From positions 1 through 64,000 of the forward strand of contig CAJUFL010000006.1 in the NCBI GenBank assembly GCA_910585605.1: DNA of 64,000 bases, written 5' to 3'. The translations under genes and the position numbers were made by a program. Position 1 is the first letter of the stretch. Every line of letters begins with the position of its first letter. Origin of the DNA: an uncultured Lachnospiraceae bacterium. GTDB taxonomy: Bacteria > Bacillota > Clostridia > Lachnospirales > Lachnospiraceae. Shown here in pieces: positions 25,819 to 35,462 of this stretch. The notes under the pieces are model-generated. The model saw nothing but the letters and a program-made list of their open reading frames with translations. It had not been told where the DNA came from and did no database searches.

Positions 25819-27213
25819 TTATTTAATAATTTGATTCTCTTTTACAAGAGATTGATTCAGGATAATTCTGTCATACCATGATATGCTGTAATTTACGTCT
25901 GCATTTACAATGGTATATTCATCATCCTGATAAAGAATTTCTATATATCTGAATGCTGCAATTCCCTGATTGACACAGAAAACACCTTCAATTTGTACCG
26001 TAGATGCTTTGGAAAGTGCAAGGGTTTCATCATTATCTGTATTTACCAGTACATCCTCTGCTGCAAAATCATTGGGATCAACATAACAAAATTCTTCATC
26101 TGTTTTATAAATGTCCGGGCTTGTCTGTTTAATCGTAACTTCTCCTTTTTCATCCAGTTTTTTTACGTTGAGAAAACGGTTATCCGTGGAATCAGATCCC
26201 TTTGACAGATATGCGACAGGAATCTTATACACTTCTTTTTTTGTAATAGAACTATTCGGAATTTTCAAGCCGTTATTCTGATCCATTATAATCACAATAT
26301 CTATATATCGGTCATTTATGTAATTAACCATCTGCTGGCTTAAGGATAATATAATAAAATCTTTATTATCTTTTTGGGTTAATTCAAAATTGCAGGTAAT
26401 ATTTTTAGAACTATTGTGAATATTGATCGGTACATAATCCTTCTTTTTTAATTCTTCTGCCTCTTTTTCCGAAACCGGAGCAACCAGATACCAGTTTTCC
26501 GAAGTGATCAGTTTATATACCGGTTCGCCTGAATTAATGATTTCACCTGTTTTTAAAGTTGTTTTTTTGTAATTACTTTTATTGACATCAGACGCCTTGA
26601 AGTTGTGAATATCAAAATTTTCATAGCCATCTTGATAATATGTTATGATTCCCGCATCAGTAGCAGCAACTTTTTTATAAGTAGAAACATCTGTACTGCT
26701 ATCACCTAATGAAGTAAGCTGTTCAATTAATGCCTCGTTTGTCAGTTCTAATACAGCGTTTTCTATATCATATTTAAAATTGTACACATCAGCAAAATCA
26801 GAATAATCGAAATAATTTTCAAAATTAGAAATGCGGGTACGTACTTCTGCCAGTCCTTCATCTGATATTGTAAGTGCATCCGAATCTGAATCTTTTATCT
26901 TTTCATACACACTGCCGGTCTCATCAATTGTATAAACCGTTTTATTCTTACCGATTTTTTCACCGTCTCTGACATAATAACTTACATATCCGGAATTATC
27001 AGCATTTATCAGCTTTTCTTCTCTAATGATAAGAGCTGTTGTACTGATGTTCGTATCAATATAACTGTTTTGTACTTCATATATGGATAAAGTCTCCTTT
27101 TGTAAGGAAAGAAGAATACGCATAACAAGATAGATAAAGATTATAATAAAAATAATCGTACCGATATTTATTTTAAATTGATTGGAATAATTCCCTTCAT
27201 CAGTTCCTCTCAA
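25819..27213 (-). CDS. HlyD-like membrane-fusion-type protein, first gene of the division operon
   Basis: A 464-residue protein with one N-terminal membrane segment (about residues 15-38) and an extracytoplasmic part with a lipoyl/barrel-sandwich-like region (ALIIREEKLINADNSGYVSYYVRDGEKIGK ... TDAGIITYY), which resembles membrane-fusion adaptor proteins. The start is TTG 27213 with GGAGGTG upstream. No transporter ATPase or permease is adjacent; the neighbours are yggS, sepF and divIVA. It may therefore act in division or envelope assembly and not in export. The family is common in Lachnospiraceae but uncharacterised. Confidence 0.75.
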   Translation of the reverse strand: MRGTDEGNYSNQFKINIGTIIFIIIFIYLVMRILLSLQKETLSIYEVQNSYIDTNISTTALIIREEKLINADNSGYVSYYVRDGEKIGKNKTVYTIDETGSVYEKIKDSDSDALTISDEGLAEVRTRISNFENYFDYSDFADVYNFKYDIENAVLELTNEALIEQLTSLGDSSTDVSTYKKVAATDAGIITYYQDGYENFDIHNFKASDVNKSNYKKTTLKTGEIINSGEPVYKLITSENWYLVAPVSEKEAEELKKKDYVPINIHNSSKNITCNFELTQKDNKDFIILSLSQQMVNYINDRYIDIVIIMDQNNGLKIPNSSITKKEVYKIPVAYLSKGSDSTDNRFLNVKKLDEKGEVTIKQTSPDIYKTDEEFCYVDPNDFAAEDVLVNTDNDETLALSKASTVQIEGVFCVNQGIAAFRYIEILYQDDEYTIVNADVNYSISWYDRIILNQSLVKENQIIK

Positions 27214-27245
27214 ATTAAAACACCTCCACAAATTTACATTTTTTT

Positions 27246-27274
27246 ATTGTACCATTTTTCAAAAATAACTACAA
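27246..27274 (-). promoter_or_regulatory. Promoter of the HlyD-like/yggS/sepF/divIVA operon
   Basis: On the minus strand TTGTAG (27269-27274), 17 bp and TACAAT (27246-27251), with TGG directly before the -10. The start codon is about 33 bp downstream. The architecture is the same as at 37468-37496. Confidence 0.65.
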
Positions 27275-27355
27275 TATTTATGCATAATTTTTATAAATTA
27301 TTCAAAAACTATTAATATTCAAATGTATGATTGTGCATACAGAAAGGAGTAAATT

Positions 27356-27556
27356 ATGAAGGCATTAGATTATACTATATTAACTGTTGTTCTAATTGGA
27401 GCCATTAACTGGGGTTTGATTGGCTTTTTTGATTTTGATCTTGTAAGTACTTTATTCGGACAAATGTCCCTGCTTACCCGAATCATATATGCAGTAGTAG
27501 GAATTGGCGGATTATATGCTATTTCTTATTATGGACGTATGAATAGTGAAATATAA
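27356..27556 (+). CDS. DUF378 small membrane protein (YuzA-like)
   Basis: A 66-residue protein with two membrane segments and the DUF378 hallmark INWGLIGFFDFDLV, followed by a second helix (IIYAVVGIGGLYAI). AAAGGAG precedes ATG 27356. It is transcribed away from the division operon and ends at a terminator. The function of DUF378 proteins is unknown. Confidence 0.9.
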   Translation: MKALDYTILTVVLIGAINWGLIGFFDFDLVSTLFGQMSLLTRIIYAVVGIGGLYAISYYGRMNSEI

Positions 27557-27566
27557 TCACATAAAG

Positions 27567-27604
27567 AAAGCTGCCGCTTTTAATCTTCTATCAGCGGCAG
27601 CTTT
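27567..27604. terminator. Hairpin terminator between converging genes
   Basis: A perfect 11-bp stem (AAAGCTGCCGC / GCGGCAGCTTT) with a 16-nt loop sits between the DUF378 gene (+) and the P-loop gene (-). Its T-tracts are short on both strands, but its place suggests it serves both directions. Confidence 0.75.
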
Positions 27605-27631
27605 ATGTAGTTTACTTCCACAATTTATGCC

Positions 27632-28054
27632 TTATAATGCTACAGCTACAAGATCCTGAAGATACGGGGTTAATTCCTGCTTTCTAATTGAAATTCCGAT
27701 AACAAAATCAATCTCAAACATTTCGGAAATAGCAGAAATCTCTTTTATGAGCCGGTCTGCATCTTCTACAGAATCAATACATGATATGGACATAAAATTA
27801 TCCAGAAACATACAATCCAAATCATGGTCCTGTGATGCAATACCATAGATAAAACCAATAAACATATCCGCAGAACAGATATGGTATTCTGGAACATTGA
27901 TAAGACGGACACGATTGCTTAGCTCATACATATGCTTATTATTGATATCCAGATAAACGATATTACCACCAGTTATTTTAATGTCATTGTTTGCTTTCGC
28001 CATAAGCATTTTGGTTTTGCCTTTTCCCTTTTCACCTACAACTAATTCAATCAT
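27632..28054 (-). CDS. Small P-loop ATPase-like protein of unknown role
   Basis: A 140-residue protein with a Walker A motif at the N-terminus (GEKGKGKTKML, residues 7-17) and a hydrophobic strand ending in acidic residues that could be Walker B (LDCMFLDNF). It is much shorter than most P-loop ATPases, so it may be a stand-alone core domain. AGGAGG precedes ATG 28054. It is the last gene of the mre/min/rodA cluster, 51 bp after the D,D-carboxypeptidase. The function is unknown. Confidence 0.75.
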   Translation of the reverse strand: MIELVVGEKGKGKTKMLMAKANNDIKITGGNIVYLDINNKHMYELSNRVRLINVPEYHICSADMFIGFIYGIASQDHDLDCMFLDNFMSISCIDSVEDADRLIKEISAISEMFEIDFVIGISIRKQELTPYLQDLVAVAL

Positions 28055-28105
28055 CTTCCTGCCTCCTATTCTTGCAGCTGACAGTACTTTTGTACTGTGT
28101 ATCCT

Positions 28106-29095
28106 TTAGTATATTTCCCTCAACATATCCTCCACATTTTTATAAAGAGTTTCATGATCTAAAGCATTTGAAACAAGGCAGATATACTCCTCCTCCGTTT
28201 CGTCCTTTACAAATTCCAGAATAATACAACTACCAGCTTTTTCTGTAGTTCCAGTTTTCCATCCTGTAATATGATAACCTGTGGGCATACTCACTGCATT
28301 AGAAAGAAATCCATTTGTAGAAGTTATCGATAATTCCACTTTTTCAGAATCCCTATACATAGTAAGTGTATATGTACCATTGCTGTCAATCTGGACTAAT
28401 GTATCATTTTTTAAAAATTCCTTAAAAAGAAGATATAAATCATAAGGTGTCGTATAATGATTATTATCATGCAAACCATGTGGATTTACAAAATGTGAAT
28501 TGGTCGCACCAAGCTGAGCAGCTTTTGCATTCATCAAATCCACAAAATCCCCTACCGAACCGGCAACATAACGTGCAAGTGCAATCGCACAATCATTATA
28601 AGATGCGATCAGCAGTCCATGTAATAATTCATTAATTGTTATATAGTCTCCTGGCTGTAAATTCAATGATGTAACATTATCCTCATTAAATTCAATTTTC
28701 TTTTGTATCACAACAGTATCGGATAAAGAAATCTGCCCACTGTTAACTGCATCCATGACAACAATAGCTGTCAATATTTTCGTCATACTGGCAGGATAAA
28801 TCCGTTTATGGGGATTCACTGCACACACAACAGAATTTTTAGTCTGATTAATCAGTAAACCTGCCTCATATTCAAAATCGGTATCATCATATACATATGC
28901 ATCATATGGAATGACAACATTTTCATTTGCCAAACCTGATGGTCTGACAATCGGCAAATTCACTTTTGAACTTATATGCAACGGACTCTGGGTATTATAA
29001 GCTGTACTGCTGCACCCGGATAACAGAAAAATATTACATATAACGGTTATAATGAAAACAAAGACTTTTTTATAACTTTTATTTAAACATCTCAC
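28106..29095 (-). CDS. D-alanyl-D-alanine carboxypeptidase, lipoprotein (peptidase S11)
   Basis: A 329-residue penicillin-binding protein of the S11 family. Active-site motifs: SMTK (YPASMTKILTA), SYN (IASYNDCAIA) and KTG (GWKTGTTEKAG). The N-terminus is a lipoprotein signal with lipobox LSGC, so it is probably anchored on the outer face of the membrane. It trims the terminal D-Ala from peptidoglycan stem peptides. The start is GTG 29095, overlapping the end of mgsA by 17 bp, which implies coupling. Confidence 0.92.
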   Translation of the reverse strand: MRCLNKSYKKVFVFIITVICNIFLLSGCSSTAYNTQSPLHISSKVNLPIVRPSGLANENVVIPYDAYVYDDTDFEYEAGLLINQTKNSVVCAVNPHKRIYPASMTKILTAIVVMDAVNSGQISLSDTVVIQKKIEFNEDNVTSLNLQPGDYITINELLHGLLIASYNDCAIALARYVAGSVGDFVDLMNAKAAQLGATNSHFVNPHGLHDNNHYTTPYDLYLLFKEFLKNDTLVQIDSNGTYTLTMYRDSEKVELSITSTNGFLSNAVSMPTGYHITGWKTGTTEKAGSCIILEFVKDETEEEYICLVSNALDHETLYKNVEDMLREIY

Positions 29096-29474
29096 GCCAA
29101 TCTAAATCTCCTCGATCTAAAGCTTTTACCAGCAATTCGGCTGTCGCCAGATTTGTAGCTAATGGAATGTTATGTATATCACATAACATAAAAATATTAT
29201 TAATATCCGGTTCATGGGACTTAGGGTTTTGAGGATCCCGCAAAAAAATAACCATATCGATATCGTTATGCTCGATTTCCGATCCCAACTGCTGTTCACC
29301 ACCTAAATGACCTGCCAGATATTTATGCACTGTTAAATTTGTAGCCTCCTCCACAAGACGCCCGGTTGTTCCGGTAGCATACAATTCATGCTTGCTTAAT
29401 ATTCCCCTGTAAGCAATACAAAAATTCTGCATCAGTTTCTTTTTCGCATCATGTGCAATTAACCCAATATTCAT
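29079..29474 (-). CDS. mgsA: Methylglyoxal synthase
   Basis: A 131-residue enzyme with family motifs ALIAHDAKK-like start (GLIAHDAKKKLM), TGTTGRLVEEATN, HLGGEQQLG and FLRDPQNPKSHEPDI. It converts dihydroxyacetone phosphate to methylglyoxal, an overflow route from glycolysis. GGGAGGGG precedes ATG 29474. It is located between rodA and the carboxypeptidase, a placement repeated in other Clostridia; no functional link is evident. Confidence 0.96.
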   Translation of the reverse strand: MNIGLIAHDAKKKLMQNFCIAYRGILSKHELYATGTTGRLVEEATNLTVHKYLAGHLGGEQQLGSEIEHNDIDMVIFLRDPQNPKSHEPDINNIFMLCDIHNIPLATNLATAELLVKALDRGDLDWREMFK

Positions 29475-29491
29475 TTTTACCCCTCCCTATT

Positions 29492-30601
29492 CTAGTATTT
29501 TCTACGCTGTAACGACACATTCATCACCAAACCTATAGCCGCACAAGAGCTGACTAATGAGGATAATCCATAACTAATAAATGGAAGCGGTATACCTGTA
29601 TTAGGAAGTAACGAGGTTGCCACACCAATATTAATAAATGTTTGAAATCCAATTAAAACGGCAACTCCCGTTGCAATATACATCCCCTTGTCATCATTTG
29701 CTTTTCTTGCAGTCCTTATACATTGTACCACAATCAACCCCAAAATTACAACAATCAGAATACTTCCAATAAAACCTAATTCCTCTCCTACTACAGAAAA
29801 TATAAAATCTGTCTGCTGCTCCGAAATCAGATTTGCATCTTTTACCGTTGCCAGCGTAGAACTGTTAAGCCCTTTTCCAAAAAGCTGACCTGAACCTATC
29901 GCCATAACGGAATTATCCTGCTGATACTGCGTGGTAGATGTATAATCTTCAGGATATAAAAAAGCCAGAATTCGAGTCACCTGATATTCTTGAAAAAATA
30001 ATGGATTGGGTCGTTTAATATACCAGATAAAGCTGCCCGCTAACGGAACAAGGCATAATATGGCAATTCCAATAATCTTATAGCTTAATCCGGCAACAAA
30101 AAGCATTGTAAATAATATAATAAAGATATCAACGGTTGTAGACAAATCCGGCTGCTGTACAATTAATATCAATGGAATTGCACAAAATATTGCATAAACA
30201 ACCAGCGTTTTAAAAGTATTAATGGAATCCTTGTGATCCTCCAGATATCGTGCTGCACAAATAATCAAAATAATTTTTGAAAACTCAGACGGCTGTATCT
30301 TTATCAAATTTTCAGAACCAAGCCAGCGTTTTGCTCCATTGGCAGAAGAACCAAACAATGGAACCGCCGTTAGTAAAAGAAGATTTAACGCATATAAAAG
30401 AAGATGAAATTTACTGATAAATTTATAATCGATTAATGATAAGACGATAAGACCGATAATACAGATAGTAAATCCCAAAACCTGTTTTTTCAAATAGGAA
30501 CTATCTGCACTATTAATCATTAAAGTACCAAAAACACCTGCAATCAGGACCAATATTAATAATTTGAAATTGTAATTTCTTAAATGATAATTTTTTAACA
30601 T
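29492..30601 (-). CDS. rodA: RodA, peptidoglycan glycosyltransferase of the elongasome
   Basis: A 369-residue polytopic membrane protein of the SEDS (FtsW/RodA/SpoVE) family with about ten membrane segments. Typical motifs are visible: GSSANGAKRWLG, IQPSEFSKI, QQPDLSTTVD and PLPFISYGLSSLV near the C-terminus. RodA polymerises glycan strands together with the class B PBP encoded upstream at 32.6 kb. AGGAGG precedes ATG 30601. Its place among mre and min genes supports RodA rather than FtsW or SpoVE. Confidence 0.93.
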   Translation of the reverse strand: MLKNYHLRNYNFKLLILVLIAGVFGTLMINSADSSYLKKQVLGFTICIIGLIVLSLIDYKFISKFHLLLYALNLLLLTAVPLFGSSANGAKRWLGSENLIKIQPSEFSKIILIICAARYLEDHKDSINTFKTLVVYAIFCAIPLILIVQQPDLSTTVDIFIILFTMLFVAGLSYKIIGIAILCLVPLAGSFIWYIKRPNPLFFQEYQVTRILAFLYPEDYTSTTQYQQDNSVMAIGSGQLFGKGLNSSTLATVKDANLISEQQTDFIFSVVGEELGFIGSILIVVILGLIVVQCIRTARKANDDKGMYIATGVAVLIGFQTFINIGVATSLLPNTGIPLPFISYGLSSLVSSCAAIGLVMNVSLQRRKY

Positions 30602-30631
30602 ATTGTCCTCCTGATACTACTATACAGTCTG

Positions 30632-30913
30632 TTATTTGACTGTTTTTGATTTTAGATCCTTAATTGGTATATTTGCATATAACGCTGGAACACTGCCATG
30701 ACCGCCTTCAGATTCTGTCTGGGTAATCTGGATATCCAGACCCGAAGCATCAATTTCCATATATCTGGATATTACCTCGATAATGTCATTTTTTATCTGT
30801 TCCATAATATCCGGTGAACAATTGGCACGATCCGATACTAGTAATAATTTTAAACGATCTTTTGCATAATCACCAGACGATTTCTTTTTATTAAATAAAT
30901 CAAATAATCCCAT
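30632..30913 (-). CDS. minE: MinE, topological specificity factor
   Basis: A 93-residue protein with the MinE opening (MGLFDLFNKKKSSGDYAKDRLKLLL), which holds the membrane-binding and MinD-activating helix, followed by a dimerisation part ending in IPIKD. MinE drives the MinCD oscillation that places the septum at midcell. AGGAG precedes ATG 30913, 18 bp after minD. Its presence beside a DivIVA homologue means both systems of site selection are encoded. Confidence 0.93.
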   Translation of the reverse strand: MGLFDLFNKKKSSGDYAKDRLKLLLVSDRANCSPDIMEQIKNDIIEVISRYMEIDASGLDIQITQTESEGGHGSVPALYANIPIKDLKSKTVK

Positions 30914-30931
30914 AATATCGCTCCTATCTCT

Positions 30932-31723
30932 TTAGTTAGCTTTTTTAAATAACTTGGATAGTTTTTTAAAGAAACCAGACTCATTCAAATCTAAAAATTC
31001 CACTTCTTCTCCTAAAACTCGTTTACATATGTTAAAATATGCTTTTCCTGCAAGGGAACTGTCTCCAACTAATGGTTGTCCCTGGTTTGTGGAAATAACA
31101 ATGTTTTCATCATCTGGAACCGCCCCAATCAAATCTATGGCCAATATTTCAACAACATCCTCTATAGACATCATTTCGCCCCGGTTTACCATGTCCATAC
31201 GGATACGATTTACAATCAAATCTATTTTCTTGATATCATTTGCCTCCAGCAAGCCAATGATACGGTCTGCATCACGAATAGCCGAAACTTCAGGAGTGGT
31301 AACAATCAAAGCTCTATCTGCCGCAGCAATCGCATTTTTAAATCCCTGTTCGATACCTGCCGGACAATCCAGAATAATATAATCAAATTCTTTTTTTAGT
31401 TCATCCACCAGTTTTTTCATCTGTTCCGGTGAAACGGAAGATTTATCTTTTGTCTGTGCAGATGGCAGCAGAAAAAGATTAGAATAAGTTTTATCTTTGA
31501 TCAATGCCTGTTTATAACGGCAGTTCCCCTCTACAACATCAACAAGGTTATATACAATACGGTTTTCCAGTCCCATTACAACATCCAGATTTCTAAGTCC
31601 TATATCCGTATCAATTAATACAACCTTTTTATCCAGTTTTGCCAATCCAGTTCCCACATTGGCTGTTGTTGTTGTCTTGCCAACGCCTCCCTTTCCAGAT
31701 GTAATTACAATTACTTCACTCAT
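30932..31723 (-). CDS. minD: MinD, septum-site-determining ATPase
   Basis: A 263-residue ATPase with the deviant Walker A motif GKGGVGKTTTTANVG at residues 10-24, a DTDIGLRNLD segment, a Walker B-like strand (YIILDCPAGIE) and a C-terminal amphipathic membrane-binding helix (FFKKLSKLFKKAN). It recruits MinC to the membrane and is released by MinE. GGAGG precedes ATG 31723. Gene order minC-minD-minE is canonical. Confidence 0.96.
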   Translation of the reverse strand: MSEVIVITSGKGGVGKTTTTANVGTGLAKLDKKVVLIDTDIGLRNLDVVMGLENRIVYNLVDVVEGNCRYKQALIKDKTYSNLFLLPSAQTKDKSSVSPEQMKKLVDELKKEFDYIILDCPAGIEQGFKNAIAAADRALIVTTPEVSAIRDADRIIGLLEANDIKKIDLIVNRIRMDMVNRGEMMSIEDVVEILAIDLIGAVPDDENIVISTNQGQPLVGDSSLAGKAYFNICKRVLGEEVEFLDLNESGFFKKLSKLFKKAN

Positions 31724-31747
31724 ACTTTATCCTCCATTAAAATTACT

Positions 31748-32524
31748 TTAAAAATTAATATCTTGAATTGCTGCTTTTGAGACAGACTCTATACAGATCT
31801 GATCATCTACAATCGTAGCAATCATGGCTTCCTGTTTTTGTTTGGAATGTTTTTTTGCATCAGGACTTCTTGCAATGACATCCGCTATCTGTATTTGAAT
31901 CGGATCCATTGACAATGCCATAACAAAAGCATTGGTATTCCCGTTAGAGCCAGCTGTTACATTTCCTTTTAATGTGCCGATAATGACAATATTTCCACCT
32001 GCTATTACAGTTGCTCCGGGATTAACATCTCCTATGATAACCAAAGATTCTTTTGATTCCAGTGTTTGTCCGGAACGAAGTGTACCTTTATAAAACATTC
32101 CTGCATTATCATGATCTGCTGCCGGTTCATCTTTAGAAACAGACTGATTCGTTTTTTGCATTGTATCCAGAATACCAGATACTTCAATCGGTGTTTCAGA
32201 AATTTCCGATACCGGTGTTTCGGATTCTTTTGCAGTTTGTATAATATCAAAAAAGGTAGTTTCCAGCTCACTGTTTTCTTCCATGACATATTGGATATTA
32301 AGCCTGGAATTTTTTTTGATAACAGAAAGAATTTCGTCTAATTCTTCGTTGGATAAATTTCTGCCTTCAAAGGTTACGGCAAGCTGCTTGTCACTATCAA
32401 AAAATTCTTCTGCTCCCTCCAGCTTTGACTCCAAATCTTTTAGTAATTCGGAAAATTCCAAATCTTTATTCAGCACAATGGAAATACCATAGCGATTTCC
32501 TTTAATAATAACTGTATTTTTCAT
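31748..32524 (-). CDS. minC: MinC, septum-site-determining inhibitor
   Basis: A 258-residue protein. The C-terminal half is the MinC beta-helix (GTLRSGQTLESKESLVIIGDV ... GGNIVIIGTLKGNV), which binds MinD and FtsZ; the N-terminal half is the FtsZ-inhibiting domain (VIIKGNRYGISIVLN). I choose ATG 32524 with GAGGTG immediately upstream, not the upstream in-frame start at 32536. MinC blocks FtsZ ring assembly near the poles. Confidence 0.93.
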   Translation of the reverse strand: MKNTVIIKGNRYGISIVLNKDLEFSELLKDLESKLEGAEEFFDSDKQLAVTFEGRNLSNEELDEILSVIKKNSRLNIQYVMEENSELETTFFDIIQTAKESETPVSEISETPIEVSGILDTMQKTNQSVSKDEPAADHDNAGMFYKGTLRSGQTLESKESLVIIGDVNPGATVIAGGNIVIIGTLKGNVTAGSNGNTNAFVMALSMDPIQIQIADVIARSPDAKKHSKQKQEAMIATIVDDQICIESVSKAAIQDINF

Positions 32525-32611
32525 AAAACACCTCAATATTTATAAGCAATTCTGCCATGCAAAATTGACTTCCTACGTATATCTTATAAAATCAGCAGGC
32601 TATTTTCTTTG

Positions 32612-35461
32612 TTAATCTGCCATATTTACATTACCTGTTATGGATGCATCTTCTAATTTATCAGGATCAAAATAATATGCATAAATAAATCCGGCCAGTT
32701 CCTCCGCATTACCTGAAGAATATCCATATGGAATAACAGTAGTTACTGATATTTCCGGATTATTAAAAGGTGCATAAGAAACAAATAGTGCATGTGCAGG
32801 TCTTGCCAGATTCTCTTCCGCAGTACCCGTTTTACCTGCGACATCTACATTAATCTGATTGATCAGCATATCTTCAGGTGTATGATTCTTTACTACCCGG
32901 CGCATACCATTATGAATCGTATTCCAAAGAGACTGATCAATATCCATTGTGCCATGGATATTATGGGGATTGGTATAAGTTGTTTTTCCTTCTAAATTCT
33001 TAATCTCTTTAATAATACTTAGATCATAACAGGTTCCGCTGGTAGCAACCGTAGTAACATAACGGGACAACTGTGTCGGGGTATACGAATTGGTTCCCTG
33101 TCCAATGGCACTTCGTACTACAGTTTCGTCCGATACCTTAGGATCAATCTCATCTAATTCAATGCCAGAATTGGTATCCAATCCAAATAAAGAGGCATAC
33201 TTAGATAATTTAGAAAGTCCGTCTGCATCCGAGAAATTATTCTCCCCTCCTCCCAGACGGTATCCAACTTCATAAAAGAAATAATTGCATGATACTTCCA
33301 AAGCTTCTTCAATTCCGATTTCACCATGATGTCCGGGATAATACCAGCATTTTGGCGGTGGAGAGTCTTTTTCAAAAATTCCTTCAGCATCAATTATCGT
33401 GTCCAGATTAATTGCATTTTCTTCAACACCTGCAATAGTCGTTAACATTTTATATGTGGAACCCGGAGCCGTTCTCTGCTGGGTTGCTCGGTTGTATAAC
33501 GGTTTCGTCTTATCTTCAATCAGCTTTGCATAATATTCGGGATTTACAGAATTGGTCAGTAAATTATTATCATAGCTGGGATAACTTACCATAGCCAGAA
33601 TTTCTCCGCTGTCGGTATCCGTAACTACAACAGAGCCTTCGCATGGATCTAGTGCCAGCTGGGCAGGGGTAATTTCCAGATTATTAATCTTTCTGCGGAT
33701 GAATTTATAATCCGATAATTTACCCGATATAAAATCCGCATAATCCTCATCAGAATCCTTATCCAATACTTCTTGTTCATACAATATGTGAATTACCTGT
33801 GCACCGCTCACATTATTGGATTTTATCATGAATTTCATGAGTAATTTGTCGAATTCCGTATCATTTGACAGAAGATTCTCAAGATAATCTACAAGAGCAT
33901 TATACACTTCCTGGGAATCATAATAATCACTGGTCAATTCAAATGAAGAAATATCAATAGCTCCCTGATTGATCGCATATTGAAGGTATGTTCCAAGAGA
34001 AATATTACCTGCAACATACTCCTTATATGTTTCATCTGTGCTTTCAATCTTCTTTGTATTATAAATACCATTCTCAGATAATGTGGAATAAATAAATTCC
34101 ATATAGGATGTGTATTCATTATCCAGAGTGTTCATGGATGTATTTTCCGTCGTTAAAATACTGCGGATACGAGAAAGAACATATTGTCTTGTAGCATTTA
34201 AAGTATTATTAACTGTGGTTTCATAAGCACCTGCATGTTCTGATGCTAGGTGTGTAATATCCAATGCATTATTATCAAACAACGCATAATATACATCATA
34301 TGCTGGTATTCTTTTATCGGTAATTTCCTCTTCATCTACCTCTTCATCTGTTATATTGGTTAATAACACACTGGCAATTTCCTTTTCCAGAGTATCATAA
34401 CAATATTTTTGCAATTCGGAATCGATGGTTAAATAAATATCTTCCCCTGCAACGGAGTCCTCATTATTGGTACGGTCAATAATCTTCCCCAGATTATCAA
34501 CATATACCTCTTCAATACCGTTTGTCCCACGTAGAGTGTTCTCATATATCTGCTCTAATCCGGTTTTACCAATCATATCATTACTACTGTATTGATTTTT
34601 CTCGGATAATTCTTCATTATGTCTTTTCATTTCATCAGTAGAAATCGCACCGATATAGCCTATAATATGTGCAAAATATTCCGCATCATTATAAACACGG
34701 ATAGAATCTACGATAACATCTATTCCCATCAAATCAGAGCTGTACTCATTGATTTCAGCCACACTTTGATCACTGATATCAACTGCGATCGTAACAGGAA
34801 GATACTGCTGGAACCGGTTCAGCCATAAAGCATAGCGCACCTCCATAATCTCTAATGCCTGCTCTATACTGTATTCAGATGAAATATTGAACTGCTTTTC
34901 TCCAGCCAAGTAGTTATAGATATCCTGGGCAGATGATTTTTTCTGTTCTTCTGTTAATTGTTCCGAAGAAGATTGTCCATAAACCTCTGCAAGAAAACGA
35001 AGCTTTTCAGCCTCAGAACCAGTATTAAACCGTACATTTCCACCTTTGTCCAAAATGATTGGAAAATCAACACTAATACTGTCTCCGTTTCGCTCTAAAA
35101 TTTCAATTGTTTTCGCCACAATGGAATTCTTAAGATCATTTTCCGACACACCATTTTCTGCTGCAACTTCCGTAAGCTTTGAACTGTTCTCGAAAATAAC
35201 GGAATATGCTAATTGATTGTAGGCTAACAGATTACCATTACAATCAAAAATATTTCCCCTGGCTGCTTCTACCGTTAATGTTTTTTTGGATTTGTAAGTA
35301 AAATTATTCAGATGTTCTGCTCCTTCGATAATCTGAAGAGTAAACAAACGCCCAATTAATAACGAAAAAAGCACAAACATCACAACAGATATAATAAACA
35401 GGCGATGTGATATATATTCAATTATATATTCTTTCATTGCTCGCAATAGTTCTTTTATCAT
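32612..35461 (-). CDS. mrdA: Class B penicillin-binding protein (PBP2, elongation type) with large insertion
   Basis: A 949-residue transpeptidase anchored by one N-terminal membrane helix (about residues 18-40). The dimerisation region has RGNIFDCNG at 68-76. The catalytic motifs are Ser668/Lys671 (APGSTYKML), SCN (VSCNYFF) and KTG (VAGKTGTAEE). Residues about 360-600 form an extra helical, acidic segment between the strand TIDSELQ and SVVVTDTDSGEILAMVSYP, so the protein is about 250 residues longer than a standard PBP2. AGAGG lies 9 bp before ATG 35461. It works with RodA and MreC/MreD in side-wall growth. Confidence 0.92.
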   Translation of the reverse strand: MIKELLRAMKEYIIEYISHRLFIISVVMFVLFSLLIGRLFTLQIIEGAEHLNNFTYKSKKTLTVEAARGNIFDCNGNLLAYNQLAYSVIFENSSKLTEVAAENGVSENDLKNSIVAKTIEILERNGDSISVDFPIILDKGGNVRFNTGSEAEKLRFLAEVYGQSSSEQLTEEQKKSSAQDIYNYLAGEKQFNISSEYSIEQALEIMEVRYALWLNRFQQYLPVTIAVDISDQSVAEINEYSSDLMGIDVIVDSIRVYNDAEYFAHIIGYIGAISTDEMKRHNEELSEKNQYSSNDMIGKTGLEQIYENTLRGTNGIEEVYVDNLGKIIDRTNNEDSVAGEDIYLTIDSELQKYCYDTLEKEIASVLLTNITDEEVDEEEITDKRIPAYDVYYALFDNNALDITHLASEHAGAYETTVNNTLNATRQYVLSRIRSILTTENTSMNTLDNEYTSYMEFIYSTLSENGIYNTKKIESTDETYKEYVAGNISLGTYLQYAINQGAIDISSFELTSDYYDSQEVYNALVDYLENLLSNDTEFDKLLMKFMIKSNNVSGAQVIHILYEQEVLDKDSDEDYADFISGKLSDYKFIRRKINNLEITPAQLALDPCEGSVVVTDTDSGEILAMVSYPSYDNNLLTNSVNPEYYAKLIEDKTKPLYNRATQQRTAPGSTYKMLTTIAGVEENAINLDTIIDAEGIFEKDSPPPKCWYYPGHHGEIGIEEALEVSCNYFFYEVGYRLGGGENNFSDADGLSKLSKYASLFGLDTNSGIELDEIDPKVSDETVVRSAIGQGTNSYTPTQLSRYVTTVATSGTCYDLSIIKEIKNLEGKTTYTNPHNIHGTMDIDQSLWNTIHNGMRRVVKNHTPEDMLINQINVDVAGKTGTAEENLARPAHALFVSYAPFNNPEISVTTVIPYGYSSGNAEELAGFIYAYYFDPDKLEDASITGNVNMAD

Positions 35462-35462
35462 T

